NCBI GenBank assembly: GCA_020201275.1
Contig: JAIVHB010000013.1
Location: 1-62,648 of the forward strand
Direction: 5' to 3'
DNA length: 62,648 nt
From: Rhodothermaceae bacterium
Lineage (GTDB): Bacteria; Bacteroidota; Rhodothermia; Balneolales; Cyclonatronaceae
Shown: piece after piece, positions 52,355-61,971 of the stretch
Layout: each line of letters begins with the position of its first letter
How positions within the stretch are numbered: the first letter of the stretch is position 1
Made by a program: the position numbers and the translations under genes
Notes under the pieces: model-generated
Told to the model about the DNA's origin: nothing
The model's database searches: none
What the model saw: the letters and a program-made list of their open reading frames with translations, nothing else

Positions 52355-55300
52355 ATGAAATTTACCCGTCATTACACCCAGGCCTCCTGGAACACCCCAT
52401 ACGACTCGCTTAACTTCGAGTCACGCAAATCAGAAATCAAAAATCCGGATGGTTCCACCGTGTTCATCATGCAGAATGTGATGGTGCCGAAAACCTGGTC
52501 GCAGGTGGCTACCGACATTATCGCACAGAAGTATTTCCGCAAAGCCGGTGTTCCTGTAAGAATGAAAAAGGTGGCCGAAAAGGGTGTGCCGAAATGGCTT
52601 CAACGGTCAGAAGCCGACGAGACCGCTCTGGCGAAGATTCCAGCCGATGAGCGCTACATCCACGAGACCGACAGCCGGCAGGTGTTCAGCCGCCTGGCCG
52701 GATGCTGGACCTATTGGGGCTGGAAGCACGATTATTTTGAAAATGAACAGTCAGCCAGGGTTTTCTACGACGAACTGTGCTATTCACTTGCCACACAGGC
52801 TACCGCACCGAACAGTCCGCAGTGGTTCAATACCGGCCTGTACTGGGCATACGGCATAAACGGTCCGGCCCAGGGCCACTATTATGTGGATGCCAAAACC
52901 GGCAAGCTGATGAAATCGGAGGATGCCTATACCCATCCCCAGCCCCATGCCTGCTTTATTCAGAGCATCAACGATGATCTGGTGAACGAAGGCGGCATTA
53001 TGGATCTGTGGGTCCGCGAGGCACGTCTTTTTAAATACGGATCCGGAACCGGTACAAACTTCTCCGAGCTGCGCGGTTCGAATGAAAGCCTGAGCGGCGG
53101 CGGACGTTCCTCGGGACTTATGAGTTTCCTGAAGATCGGCGACCGGGCAGCCGGTGCCATAAAGTCGGGCGGTACCACCCGCCGGGCGGCCAAAATGGTT
53201 ACGCTCGACCTCGACCACCCCGATATCGAAGAGTATATCAACTGGAAAGTGCTCGAAGAGCAGAAAGTGGCCGCGCTCGTTTCCGGGTCGCAAAACTGCG
53301 AAAAACATCTTAAAAATGTAATCAAACTGGCCCACAAGCCGGTAGAGATCGAAGGCCGGACCTACAACGGTGCCGTGAGCCGCGATCCGCTAAAAAACAA
53401 GGAACTGGCAAAAGCCATCCGTGAGGCCCGCCGCAATAACGTGCCGCAGAATTATATACAGCGCGTTCTTCAGCTGGCCGGCCAGGGTTACACCGATATC
53501 GATTTCGATACCTACGATACCGACTGGAACTCTGAGGCTTACAATACGGTGAGTGGCCAGAACAGCAATAACTCGGTGCGCATCCCCAATTCATTTATGG
53601 AGGCCGTAAAAAACGACGGCGACTGGAACCTGTACGGCCGCATCGAGAAAAAGACAGCGAAAGCCGAAGGCCGCGATCCCAAACCGATGAAAACCATCCG
53701 CGCCGCTGAACTGTGGGACCAGATCGCATATGCCGCCTGGAGCTGTGCCGATCCCGGGACCCAGTACCACGATACCATCAACGAGTGGCATACCTGCCCG
53801 GCCGATGGCGAGATCAAGGCCAGCAATCCCTGCTCGGAGTACATGTTCCTCGACAATACCGCCTGCAACCTGGCATCGCTGAACCTGATCAAATTCCACG
53901 ATTTCGAGACCGGAATGTTTGATGTGGAGGGTTTCCGCTACTCCACCCGACTCTGGACGGTCGTTCTGGAGATTTCCGTTCTGATGGCACAGTTCCCGTC
54001 GAAGGAGATTGCCGAATTATCTTATAAATTCCGCACCCTCGGTCTCGGCTATGCCAATATCGGAACCCTGCTCATGGTTCAGGGTATACCCTATGACAGC
54101 AAAGAGGGCATGGCCCTGTGCGGCGCCATCACCGCCATCATGCACATGACCAGCTACGCCACCAGCGCCGAAATGGCCAAAGAACTGGGAGCGTTTCCAG
54201 GCTATGAGAACAACAGGGAGCACATGCTCCGCGTGATCCGCAACCACCGCCGGGCCGCCTGGAACGAATCCCCCGAAGAGTACGAAGGCCTCTCCATTCT
54301 GCCTCTGGGCATCGACGCGAGCATATGTCCTGATTACCTGCTCAAGGCCGCCCGCGAGGACGCCGACCGCGCACTCAAACTCGGCGAAAAGCACGGGTAC
54401 CGCAACGCGCAGGTCACCGTAATCGCACCCACCGGCACCATCGGCCTGGTGATGGACTGCGACACAACCGGAATCGAGCCCGACTTTGCACTGGTCAAAT
54501 TCAAAAAACTGGCCGGAGGCGGATACTTTAAAATCATGAACCAGAGCGTGCCCCACGCGCTCCGCAAGCTTGGCTACGATGAAAAACAGACCGACGAAAT
54601 CATCAAATACGCCAAAGGGCACGGCACGTTCAAAGGCTGCCCCTCCATCAGTCATGCTAAGCTGAAAGCTCTCGGGTTTACAGAAGACAAGATCGAAGCC
54701 ATTGAGTCGGCCCTGCCAGGTGCTTTCGAGATCAAGTTCGCTTTCAACCAGTGGACCCTCGGTGAGGATTTCTGCAAGGATGAGCTCGGCATTACCGACG
54801 AACAACTGGGCGACTGGAATTTCGACATGCTGAAACATCTGGGTTTCACCCGCCGCGAAGTGGAAGAAGCCAACGATTACGTTTGTGGTACCATGACCGT
54901 TGAGGGTGCTCCCCACCTAAAAGACGAGCACCTGCCAGTGTTCGACTGCGCTAACAAATGCGGCCGCAAAGGGCAGCGTTCTATTTCGGCCAAAGGCCAC
55001 ATCATGATGATGGCTGCGGCCCAGCCGTTCATCTCCGGCGCCATCTCCAAAACCATCAACCTGGTGAACGAGGCCGATGTTGAGGACTTCAAAAGTGCCT
55101 ATATGCTCTCCTGGGAGATGATGCTCAAGGCCAACGCCCTGTACCGCGACGGTTCAAAACTGAGCCAGCCGCTGAACTCGATGAGCGAAATTTTTGATGA
55201 GATCGAAGAGGAGGAAGATGTAGCCAGGGCAGCAGTCGATCCCGAAACCACCCAGGCCCAGGATGTAGTCGTGAAGACCGCCGAGCGGATCATCCACAAA

Positions 55301-55987
55301 TATGTGGCCCACCGCAAGCGTCTGCCGAACCGACGAGGCGGCTATACCCAGAAATGCAAGATCGGCGGCCAGAGTGTTTACCTGCGCACAGGCGAGTATC
55401 AAAACGGACAGCTCGGCGAGATCTTCATCGATATGCACCGCGAGGGCGCGGCCTTCCGGAGTTTGATGAACTGTTTCGCCATCTCTATCTCGCTCGGCCT
55501 TCAGCACGGTGTACCGCTCGAAGAGTTTGTGGATGCATTCGTGTTCACCAAATTCGAGCCCAGCGGATCAGTGATCGGCAATCCGCATATCAAGATGACC
55601 ACCTCGGTGATCGACTACATCTTCCGCGAAATGGCCGTAACCTACCTCGGCCGCGAAGACCTGGCCCATGTAGCCCCTGAGGAGATCATGAACCGCACGC
55701 TGCGTCCTGCCGATGCACCCGATCCGAACGACATCCAGCCCGTGGTGCATGTAGCCCCCGCCGAACCGGTGGTGAACCGCGAGGCCCCGGCCGTTGAGGT
55801 GAACGATCCGGTGCCGGCTGAATCCAAATCAGCCGCGAAACCGTCGCCGTTCGTAGCCAAGTACAACCGTGCAAAACAGATGGGCTACACCGGCGACATC
55901 TGCGGCGACTGCGGAAGCATGACTATGGTGCGCAACGGCACCTGTCTGAAGTGCGAAACCTGTGGCGCCACCAGCGGGTGTTCTTAG
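52355..55987 (+). CDS. nrdJ: Adenosylcobalamin-dependent ribonucleotide reductase (class II)
   Basis: The enzyme makes deoxyribonucleotides with a cobalamin-born radical and needs no oxygen. The 1210-residue protein begins [19 protein letters not shown] at ATG 52355, the usual start; the frame runs 33 codons further up. It has the NrdJ blocks [50 protein letters not shown] and [22 protein letters not shown]-terminal zinc ribbon (about 1175-1210, CGDCG...CLKCETCG) ends in a Cys pair for redox cycling. It follows the B12 uptake genes. Confidence 0.96.
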   Translation: MKFTRHYTQASWNTPYDSLNFESRKSEIKNPDGSTVFIMQNVMVPKTWSQVATDIIAQKYFRKAGVPVRMKKVAEKGVPKWLQRSEADETALAKIPADERYIHETDSRQVFSRLAGCWTYWGWKHDYFENEQSARVFYDELCYSLATQATAPNSPQWFNTGLYWAYGINGPAQGHYYVDAKTGKLMKSEDAYTHPQPHACFIQSINDDLVNEGGIMDLWVREARLFKYGSGTGTNFSELRGSNESLSGGGRSSGLMSFLKIGDRAAGAIKSGGTTRRAAKMVTLDLDHPDIEEYINWKVLEEQKVAALVSGSQNCEKHLKNVIKLAHKPVEIEGRTYNGAVSRDPLKNKELAKAIREARRNNVPQNYIQRVLQLAGQGYTDIDFDTYDTDWNSEAYNTVSGQNSNNSVRIPNSFMEAVKNDGDWNLYGRIEKKTAKAEGRDPKPMKTIRAAELWDQIAYAAWSCADPGTQYHDTINEWHTCPADGEIKASNPCSEYMFLDNTACNLASLNLIKFHDFETGMFDVEGFRYSTRLWTVVLEISVLMAQFPSKEIAELSYKFRTLGLGYANIGTLLMVQGIPYDSKEGMALCGAITAIMHMTSYATSAEMAKELGAFPGYENNREHMLRVIRNHRRAAWNESPEEYEGLSILPLGIDASICPDYLLKAAREDADRALKLGEKHGYRNAQVTVIAPTGTIGLVMDCDTTGIEPDFALVKFKKLAGGGYFKIMNQSVPHALRKLGYDEKQTDEIIKYAKGHGTFKGCPSISHAKLKALGFTEDKIEAIESALPGAFEIKFAFNQWTLGEDFCKDELGITDEQLGDWNFDMLKHLGFTRREVEEANDYVCGTMTVEGAPHLKDEHLPVFDCANKCGRKGQRSISAKGHIMMMAAAQPFISGAISKTINLVNEADVEDFKSAYMLSWEMMLKANALYRDGSKLSQPLNSMSEIFDEIEEEEDVARAAVDPETTQAQDVVVKTAERIIHKYVAHRKRLPNRRGGYTQKCKIGGQSVYLRTGEYQNGQLGEIFIDMHREGAAFRSLMNCFAISISLGLQHGVPLEEFVDAFVFTKFEPSGSVIGNPHIKMTTSVIDYIFREMAVTYLGREDLAHVAPEEIMNRTLRPADAPDPNDIQPVVHVAPAEPVVNREAPAVEVNDPVPAESKSAAKPSPFVAKYNRAKQMGYTGDICGDCGSMTMVRNGTCLKCETCGATSGCS

Positions 55988-56010
55988 AGTTTTCTACCCC
56001 ATAACATGTG

Positions 56011-56045
56011 AAGGCCGTCCGGGTAGTACCGGGTGGCCTTTTTTA
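56011..56045 (+). terminator. Rho-independent terminator after nrdJ
   Basis: AAGGCC-G-TCCGG pairs with CCGGG-T-GGCCTT, followed by a T tract. It lies 24 bp past the stop codon. Confidence 0.9.
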
Positions 56046-56109
56046 TATCCGGGAAACGGTTTTTTTATTATATAGATGCCACTTTTTCCGGTATTGGTTC
56101 AATACATCG

Positions 56110-56155
56110 CTGGGCAGGCTGGGCAGGCTGGGCAGATTGGGCATGATGGGCATGA
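56110..56155. repeat. 9-bp tandem repeat (CTGGGCAGG)
   Basis: Three copies of CTGGGCAGG/A are followed by two drifted copies, TTGGGCATGA and TGGGCATGA. It sits in the convergent gap between nrdJ and the Gfo/Idh/MocA gene. Confidence 0.85.
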
Positions 56156-56256
56156 TGAACAGGAAGTAGGTACGGATAGAGGTAATAGAGATTCAAATGT
56201 GAAAGACTGTCAAACACGCTTGCAGGATATATCAGCGTTATATCACAACCTGTATC

Positions 56257-57360
56257 TCATAGCTCAACCCACTCTCCGCCCTTGCGCGACGATTCGAAGA
56301 TACCCTCCAGAATGAGTATATCCCTCAGCCCGTCTATACCGGGCACGATGGGTGCCGTATTTTCCCTGATCGCCAGTGCGTCGTTGTCCATCTGCCGGCC
56401 CTGCTGGTTGTCGGGGTCAGGAGGCAGCACCGTGCCGTCGCTGGTTTCGCCCTGAACGCCGCCGTACGACTGAAACGGCCGCAGGTTGTACCAGCCGTCG
56501 GTGCAGGTGATGTCGAGGTAGTTGGTTGATTTGCCGAAGGAGGTTTCGCATACAGCGGTAATACCATTGGTGAATCGCATCTCGAAATCGGTGAACTCAT
56601 CAACATCCGCGTAGTTATCGCGTTCAGAGCGCATCACGCCCCTCACCGCAACCGGCTCCAGCCCGATGGCGTGCCGCGCGGCGTTGATCGGGTACACGCC
56701 CATGTCGTAGAGCGCACCACCGCCCAGTTCCGGTTTCACCCGCCAGCTGTCGGGCTGATGGTTGCCCCTGAAACCGGCGCCGGATCGAACTTCCGTAACG
56801 GCACCGTAGGTCTTCTCCCGCCCGTAACGGATAATGGTCTGCGTATTCGGTTCATGCTGCATCCGGTAGCCGATGGTCAGCTGAACGCGGTTTTTTTTCG
56901 CCGCATCAATGATCGCCTGGCACTCATCCACATCCATCGCCATGGGTTTCTCGCACCACACGTGTTTACCGGCCTCAGCCGCGATGATGGAGTATTCGGC
57001 GTGCAGCCCGGGTGGCAGTACAATGTAGATCACATCGATATCATCATTATTGGCCACCTCGTGCATGGTCTGATAATTGTACACATTGGCATCGGGTACA
57101 CCATAGCGCTGCTGCCAATCGGAAATTTTGGACGGCGTACCGGTTACAATTCCACGAAGTTCGCAGTGCCGCGTGTGCTGCAGGGCAGGTGCAAGCACCC
57201 GGCCCGCGTACTGGCCAAGCCCCACCAGGGCCACGCCCAACTTGTCTTTCTTTTTGGGAATGAGAATGGATGGGAATCCCAGGGACGATGCCAGGGATAT
57301 ACCGGCGAGGGTGCTCCCGGTACGGCGGATAAATTCACGGCGGGAAATTCGGTTTGACAT
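56257..57360 (-). CDS. Tat-exported Gfo/Idh/MocA-family oxidoreductase
   Basis: The 367-residue enzyme carries a twin-arginine signal (SRREFIRRTGSTLAG), so it is folded with its cofactor in the cytosol and then exported. The Rossmann motif is ALVGLGQYAGRV. The family EKP motif is in HVWCEKPMAMDVDECQ. GYRMQHEPNTQTIIRYGR and GGGALYDMGVYPINAARHAIG mark the glucose-fructose oxidoreductase-like subgroup. The substrate is presumably a sugar or sugar derivative. No sugar operon surrounds it. Confidence 0.92.
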   Translation of the reverse strand: MSNRISRREFIRRTGSTLAGISLASSLGFPSILIPKKKDKLGVALVGLGQYAGRVLAPALQHTRHCELRGIVTGTPSKISDWQQRYGVPDANVYNYQTMHEVANNDDIDVIYIVLPPGLHAEYSIIAAEAGKHVWCEKPMAMDVDECQAIIDAAKKNRVQLTIGYRMQHEPNTQTIIRYGREKTYGAVTEVRSGAGFRGNHQPDSWRVKPELGGGALYDMGVYPINAARHAIGLEPVAVRGVMRSERDNYADVDEFTDFEMRFTNGITAVCETSFGKSTNYLDITCTDGWYNLRPFQSYGGVQGETSDGTVLPPDPDNQQGRQMDNDALAIRENTAPIVPGIDGLRDILILEGIFESSRKGGEWVEL

Positions 57361-57502
57361 GGCGTTGCGGATCAGTGGTTAAATCCGGTTGTTCAGATGT
57401 TATTAACCCGATAAATCCTGGTCGTAGGGACATACAGGTATTGTTAAGTGTGCCCGGTTATATTACTTTGATTTCGTAACCTTATCAACAGAATCTACTG
57501 GT

Positions 57503-59668
57503 ATGTTTAGTAATCGATCTGCTGCAAGTGAACTGCTTGTAATACTGGTGTTTACATTGTTTATTACCGGCACGCTGGTGGCGCAGCCCATCACTGAATC
57601 GGGCCGTTTGGTGAGTTGGGGATCGACAATTTTTCCGTCCAACAGCAATTCGGAATTTGTGTTGATTGCTGCTGGCTGGGGCCATAACCTGGCCCTTCGG
57701 TCCGACGGCAAAGTGATCGGATGGGGGAGGAATGGAACTGGCGTCAGGCAGATACCGGGTACAGAGCATAATATAGGTTCTGGTCAGAGTGCGGTACCTG
57801 CAGATATGGGCGCATCTATCGATATTGCTGCAGGATTTGCACATAGTCTGGTATTGTTAAAGGACGGAACAGTGGCATCCTGGGGAAGCAATGTGATAAA
57901 AACAGATACACGTGAAACCGATTATTCCCTGATTAATCAGGGTTCTGTTCCCGATGATTTGGAGAATTTCGATATCACAGCTATTTCAGCCGGAGCATAT
58001 CACAACCTGGTACTGCGCTCAGATGGCACCGTATACGCATGGGGATTTAATTCACGGGAACAAATTACGGTGCCACCCGGCCTGGATGATGTTATAAAAA
58101 TTTCCGCCGGAGGACTTCATAATCTGGCCCTGCGTTCAAGTGGTACGGTTGTGGCATGGGGCAGTAATGGTGGTGGTGAGAGTACGGTGCCGCCGGACCT
58201 GATTGATGTTGTCGACATAGCTGCCGGTTTCTCAAACAACATATTGAGAGGTGATCCATCACATAGTCTGGCTCTTCGTTCCGATAGTACGGTAATAGCA
58301 TGGGGGAATAATGATTCCGGTCAGAGTCAGCCGCCGGCCGGGCTACGGGATGTTATAAGCATTTCGGCAGGTTCTGCACACAGCCTGGCCCTGCGTTCCA
58401 ATGGTACGGTTGTTGCATGGGGGAGTAATCAATACGGCCAAAGTGACGTTCCCAAGGAACTTGAAAATGTGATACAGATTGCTGCGGGTTCCTCACATAG
58501 CCTGGCCCTGCTCTCAGATGGATCCATTGTTGCATGGGGATTGGACAGCTACGGGCAGAGTACGGTGCCGGTTGAACTCGACATCACGCAGATTGCAGCC
58601 GGTGCCTATCACTATCTGGCACTTCAAACAGATAGTACAGTCTTCGCATGGGGATTGAATGATTATGGGCAGAGTACCCCACCCGTGGGCCTGGATGATG
58701 TAATCGCAGTGTCGGTGGGTGACAGACACAGTCTGGCATTGCGTTCCGATCGTACGGTAGCAGCCTGGGGTAGTGATTCATTTGGACAGAGTACTGTCCC
58801 CGCCGGGCTGGACAATGTGATTGCTGTAGCCGCAGGAGGGTGGCACAGTCTTGCCCTGAGTTCCGGCGGAACCGTTACCGCCTGGGGCCGGAATCAGTTT
58901 GGTCAGGCTGATGTACCAGAGGAACTCGTCGATGTGATCATGATATCCGCAAACGGTCACACCAGTCTTGCCCTGCGGTCCGATGGAACCGTCATCCAAT
59001 GGGGTTTGGATGTATATGGCTACGATTTTATTGTACCCTCAGGATTGTCGGATGTGATCGGCATAACATCGGGATTTCAACATTATCTGGCCCTTCATAA
59101 GGACGCAACTGTAACAGCCTGGGAAGAAGATACCTGTGCGGGGGTCAGTGAATGCTGGCCCGGTTTCAGCACTGTTCCGGATGGGTTAACCGATGTGATT
59201 GACCTCGCTGCAGGCAACCGGCACAGCCTTGCCCTTCGGTCTGATGGAACGGTGTCTGGCTGGGGACGCGACATATACGGCCAGATCTCCATACCCGAAG
59301 GGTTGACCGATGTAATTGCGATTTCCGCGGGACTGGATAACAGCTTCGCCATCACTACTCAAGGGATCAACACGAGCAGTAAACCGGTCATTGTGGATGT
59401 ACCTGATCGTGTACAACTTCATCAGAATTTTCCAAATCCATTCAATCCGGTCACTATTATTTCATTTGAATTGCCGGTGCCTGATTATGCTGAGCTTGCC
59501 GTTTTCGACATCACCGGCCGGAGAGTGGCCACTCTGCTTCAGGAGAACCGGCCGGCAGGCAAACACCAGGTACGCTTTGAATCAGCTGCTCTGGCAAGTG
59601 GCATCTATATCTATAGGCTTCAGACCGGCAGCTCGGTCATAACCCGAAAGATGACCCTGATCAAATAG
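57503..59668 (+). CDS. Secreted RCC1-repeat protein with C-terminal sorting domain
   Basis: The 721-residue protein has a signal peptide (LLVILVFTLFITGTLVAQP). Thirteen full and one partial RCC1-like repeat units follow (about 50-625; for example SAGSAHSLALRSNGTVVAWG), enough for two seven-bladed propellers. A C-terminal sorting domain opens with NFPNPFNPVTIISFEL. RCC1 folds bind proteins or nucleic acids; here the protein is outside the cell and its ligand is unknown. The gene is monocistronic. Confidence 0.9.
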   Translation: MFSNRSAASELLVILVFTLFITGTLVAQPITESGRLVSWGSTIFPSNSNSEFVLIAAGWGHNLALRSDGKVIGWGRNGTGVRQIPGTEHNIGSGQSAVPADMGASIDIAAGFAHSLVLLKDGTVASWGSNVIKTDTRETDYSLINQGSVPDDLENFDITAISAGAYHNLVLRSDGTVYAWGFNSREQITVPPGLDDVIKISAGGLHNLALRSSGTVVAWGSNGGGESTVPPDLIDVVDIAAGFSNNILRGDPSHSLALRSDSTVIAWGNNDSGQSQPPAGLRDVISISAGSAHSLALRSNGTVVAWGSNQYGQSDVPKELENVIQIAAGSSHSLALLSDGSIVAWGLDSYGQSTVPVELDITQIAAGAYHYLALQTDSTVFAWGLNDYGQSTPPVGLDDVIAVSVGDRHSLALRSDRTVAAWGSDSFGQSTVPAGLDNVIAVAAGGWHSLALSSGGTVTAWGRNQFGQADVPEELVDVIMISANGHTSLALRSDGTVIQWGLDVYGYDFIVPSGLSDVIGITSGFQHYLALHKDATVTAWEEDTCAGVSECWPGFSTVPDGLTDVIDLAAGNRHSLALRSDGTVSGWGRDIYGQISIPEGLTDVIAISAGLDNSFAITTQGINTSSKPVIVDVPDRVQLHQNFPNPFNPVTIISFELPVPDYAELAVFDITGRRVATLLQENRPAGKHQVRFESAALASGIYIYRLQTGSSVITRKMTLIK

Positions 59669-59977
59669 GATGAGAGATTGTTCCGGGTAATCGCAGATAG
59701 TAAACGCTGCCATTGCCTTCAGAAAAGCAGATGCGACTTTCTGAGCATTGGCGATATAGAATGGGGGACAGATAAAATCTCAGGATTATTTATATACACT
59801 CTTACCCGGTTGCAGCACTCCGCCCGTTTTATGCGTACAGACAGGTATAACAATAAAGGATTCCGTTTAACTGTCCGGAAATCCCACTGATCGTAAACCG
59901 GATTAACGAACCCGAAACACAAAACCCCGGTCAGCGACCGGTTCAACCAATTCGACATCAACAATTTGAAATCAACA
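59669..59977. other. Intergenic region before the serpin gene
   Basis: About 309 bp without a convincing gene. Direct repeats of ATCAACAAT stand just before the serpin start (near 59957 and 59971). No terminator or clear promoter is visible. Confidence 0.4.
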
Positions 59978-61210
59978 ATGAAGACCTTCATAACGTACGC
60001 TTTTTCAGCTTTACTGTTAATCAGTCTTGCATCCTGCGACCTGTTCAGCGCGAAGGAGAAGCAGGATGTGGAGCCGGTAAAAATTGAACTCACGCCCGAT
60101 GCCGTACAGGTGATCGCGGGTAACAACGATTTCGGAATCGACCTGTTCACACGTACCGCCGCCAGTGAGCCGGGCAACCTGATGCTCTCGCCGCTGAGCG
60201 CCAGTGCTGCCCTTACCATGCTGCTCAATGGCGCCGATGGTGATACCCGCGGGCAAATCCGTGATATGCTGGGCTATGATGCGGGTATGACCGACGATGA
60301 CATCAATAAAGCCTACCAAAGCCTGGTCTCCCAGTTATTGAAAGCCGACAAGAAGGTGAGCCTGGCTATTGCAAACGCCATCTTCTACCGCCAGCATTTT
60401 CCGTTCAAAACACTCTTTCTGAACACAATGGCCAGCGATTTCGACGCGACGGTTAAAGGCCTCGATTTCGACAACCCGTCGTCCGTCGACACCATCAACC
60501 GCTGGGCTTCCGACAATACGAACAAAAAGATCCCGAAGGTGATCAACGGCATCAGCAGTGAAATGGTGATGTTCATTATGAACGCGCTCTATTTCAAGGG
60601 CGACTGGACCGATCAGTTTAATAAGTCCGACACCCGGAAAATGCCGTTCCATCTTGACGATGAGACTACCGTTGATGTGGATATGATGAAGGGCAAGGTC
60701 GGGGTGATCCGGCACTACAATGATGAGTATTCTGCCGTGGAAGTGCCTTACGGCAGGAAAAACTTCTCGATGGTCATCATCGTGCCCCGCGGTACTCTTC
60801 AGGAGTTCTACCAGGGATTTACTGCCGGCACATGGAGCACGCTTACCGCTTCGCTCGATAATGGCGAATGGTTCCGGACCGATGTTAATATGCCAAAATT
60901 CAGTTTTGAGTACGAAAAAGTCCTGAATGACCAGCTGAACAGCCTTGGCATGACCGATGCGTTTGCTGAGGCCCTGGCTGATTTGTCGGGCATATCGGAT
61001 GCTGATCTATTTGTGAGCTTTGTGAAGCAAAACACATTCATTGAAGTAAATGAGGAGGGCACCGAGGCTGCTGCTGTAACCACGATTGGTATTGAAGTAA
61101 CCAGTGCACCACCCTCGTTCACCGTCGACAAGCCCTTTATTTTCGCCATACGAGAGCGCACAACGAACACCCTGCTTTTTATAGGCGGGGTTACGAATCC
61201 TGCAGAATAG
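59978..61210 (+). CDS. Serpin-family protease inhibitor lipoprotein
   Basis: The 410-residue protein has a lipobox (LLLISLASC). It is a full serpin: NLMLSPLSASAALTMLLNGADG, AIFYRQHFPF, INRWASDNTNKKIPKVI and FKGDWTDQF are family blocks, and FIFAIRERTTNTLLFIGGV ends it. The reactive loop carries the hinge EEGTEAAAVTTIG, with small residues throughout, which marks an inhibitor that can trap proteases. Aligned without gaps to alpha-1-antitrypsin, the scissile pair would be Thr-Ser (IEVT|SAPP). ATG at 59978 is preferred over TTG at 59966. Confidence 0.93.
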   Translation: MKTFITYAFSALLLISLASCDLFSAKEKQDVEPVKIELTPDAVQVIAGNNDFGIDLFTRTAASEPGNLMLSPLSASAALTMLLNGADGDTRGQIRDMLGYDAGMTDDDINKAYQSLVSQLLKADKKVSLAIANAIFYRQHFPFKTLFLNTMASDFDATVKGLDFDNPSSVDTINRWASDNTNKKIPKVINGISSEMVMFIMNALYFKGDWTDQFNKSDTRKMPFHLDDETTVDVDMMKGKVGVIRHYNDEYSAVEVPYGRKNFSMVIIVPRGTLQEFYQGFTAGTWSTLTASLDNGEWFRTDVNMPKFSFEYEKVLNDQLNSLGMTDAFAEALADLSGISDADLFVSFVKQNTFIEVNEEGTEAAAVTTIGIEVTSAPPSFTVDKPFIFAIRERTTNTLLFIGGVTNPAE

Positions 61211-61410
61211 TGCGGGTCAGCAGCCGGCACGGGCAATGTGCCTGCTGCAATTTTTTGCCTGGATATCTGCTGAAGCGGGCATCCGGCGTGTTTGTTCTTT
61301 AAATGGATGGTGGTAACCAGGATCGGTTTCGGTACCCGGATCACTCATCTCATCCGTTAAAACAGTAAATTTGAGGAATCAATCAGCAATCAGCATCAGA
61401 CATAACGGAT

Positions 61411-61971
61411 TTGAAGACGGAGCAGGAACTGATACAAGGCTGCCGCGAGGAGAAATGGAAGTACCAGGAAGCCCTGTACCGGCACTTCTATTCATTCGCT
61501 ATGTCGGTCTGCCTTCGTTACACCTCCTGCAGGGAAGATGCGCTGGAGATTCTGAACGACAGCTTTATGAAAGTTTTCAGAAACATCCATTCCTACGATG
61601 AGAACCGGCCCTTCAAAACATGGTTCCGGCGCATACTCATCAACACGGCTCTCGACCACTACCGGGCAAACCGGCGCTATTTACGGCTGGCCGACCCCGG
61701 TGTGGATATCGATACCGTGGAGCCTTCGGTGGATCCCAATATTGAAATAACCATTGATGCAGGTGAGATTCTGAAACTGTTCAACCGTCTGCCCGAGATG
61801 CACCGGGTCATTTTCAACCTTTACGAAGTGGAGGGTTACAACCACGAGGAAATTGCCGGCATGCTCGATATCGCGCCGGGCACGTCCCGCTCTCATCTGA
61901 GCCGGGCCAAAATGAAGCTGGAAACCCTTTATTTGGAACATCTCAGGAAGGAAAGTCATGAAGCCATTTGA
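61411..61971 (+). CDS. ECF-type RNA polymerase sigma factor
   Basis: This sigma-70 family protein of 186 residues has region 2 (EALYRHFYSFAMSVCLRYTSCREDALEILNDSFMKVFRNIHSY) and region 4 (LPEMHRVIFNLYEVEGYNHEEIAGMLDIAPGTSRSHLSRAK). Regions 1.1 and 3 are absent, as in other ECF sigma factors. The start is TTG at 61411. Its last 14 bases overlap the next gene, which looks like its anti-sigma factor. Target promoters cannot be told from this window. Confidence 0.93.
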   Translation: MKTEQELIQGCREEKWKYQEALYRHFYSFAMSVCLRYTSCREDALEILNDSFMKVFRNIHSYDENRPFKTWFRRILINTALDHYRANRRYLRLADPGVDIDTVEPSVDPNIEITIDAGEILKLFNRLPEMHRVIFNLYEVEGYNHEEIAGMLDIAPGTSRSHLSRAKMKLETLYLEHLRKESHEAI

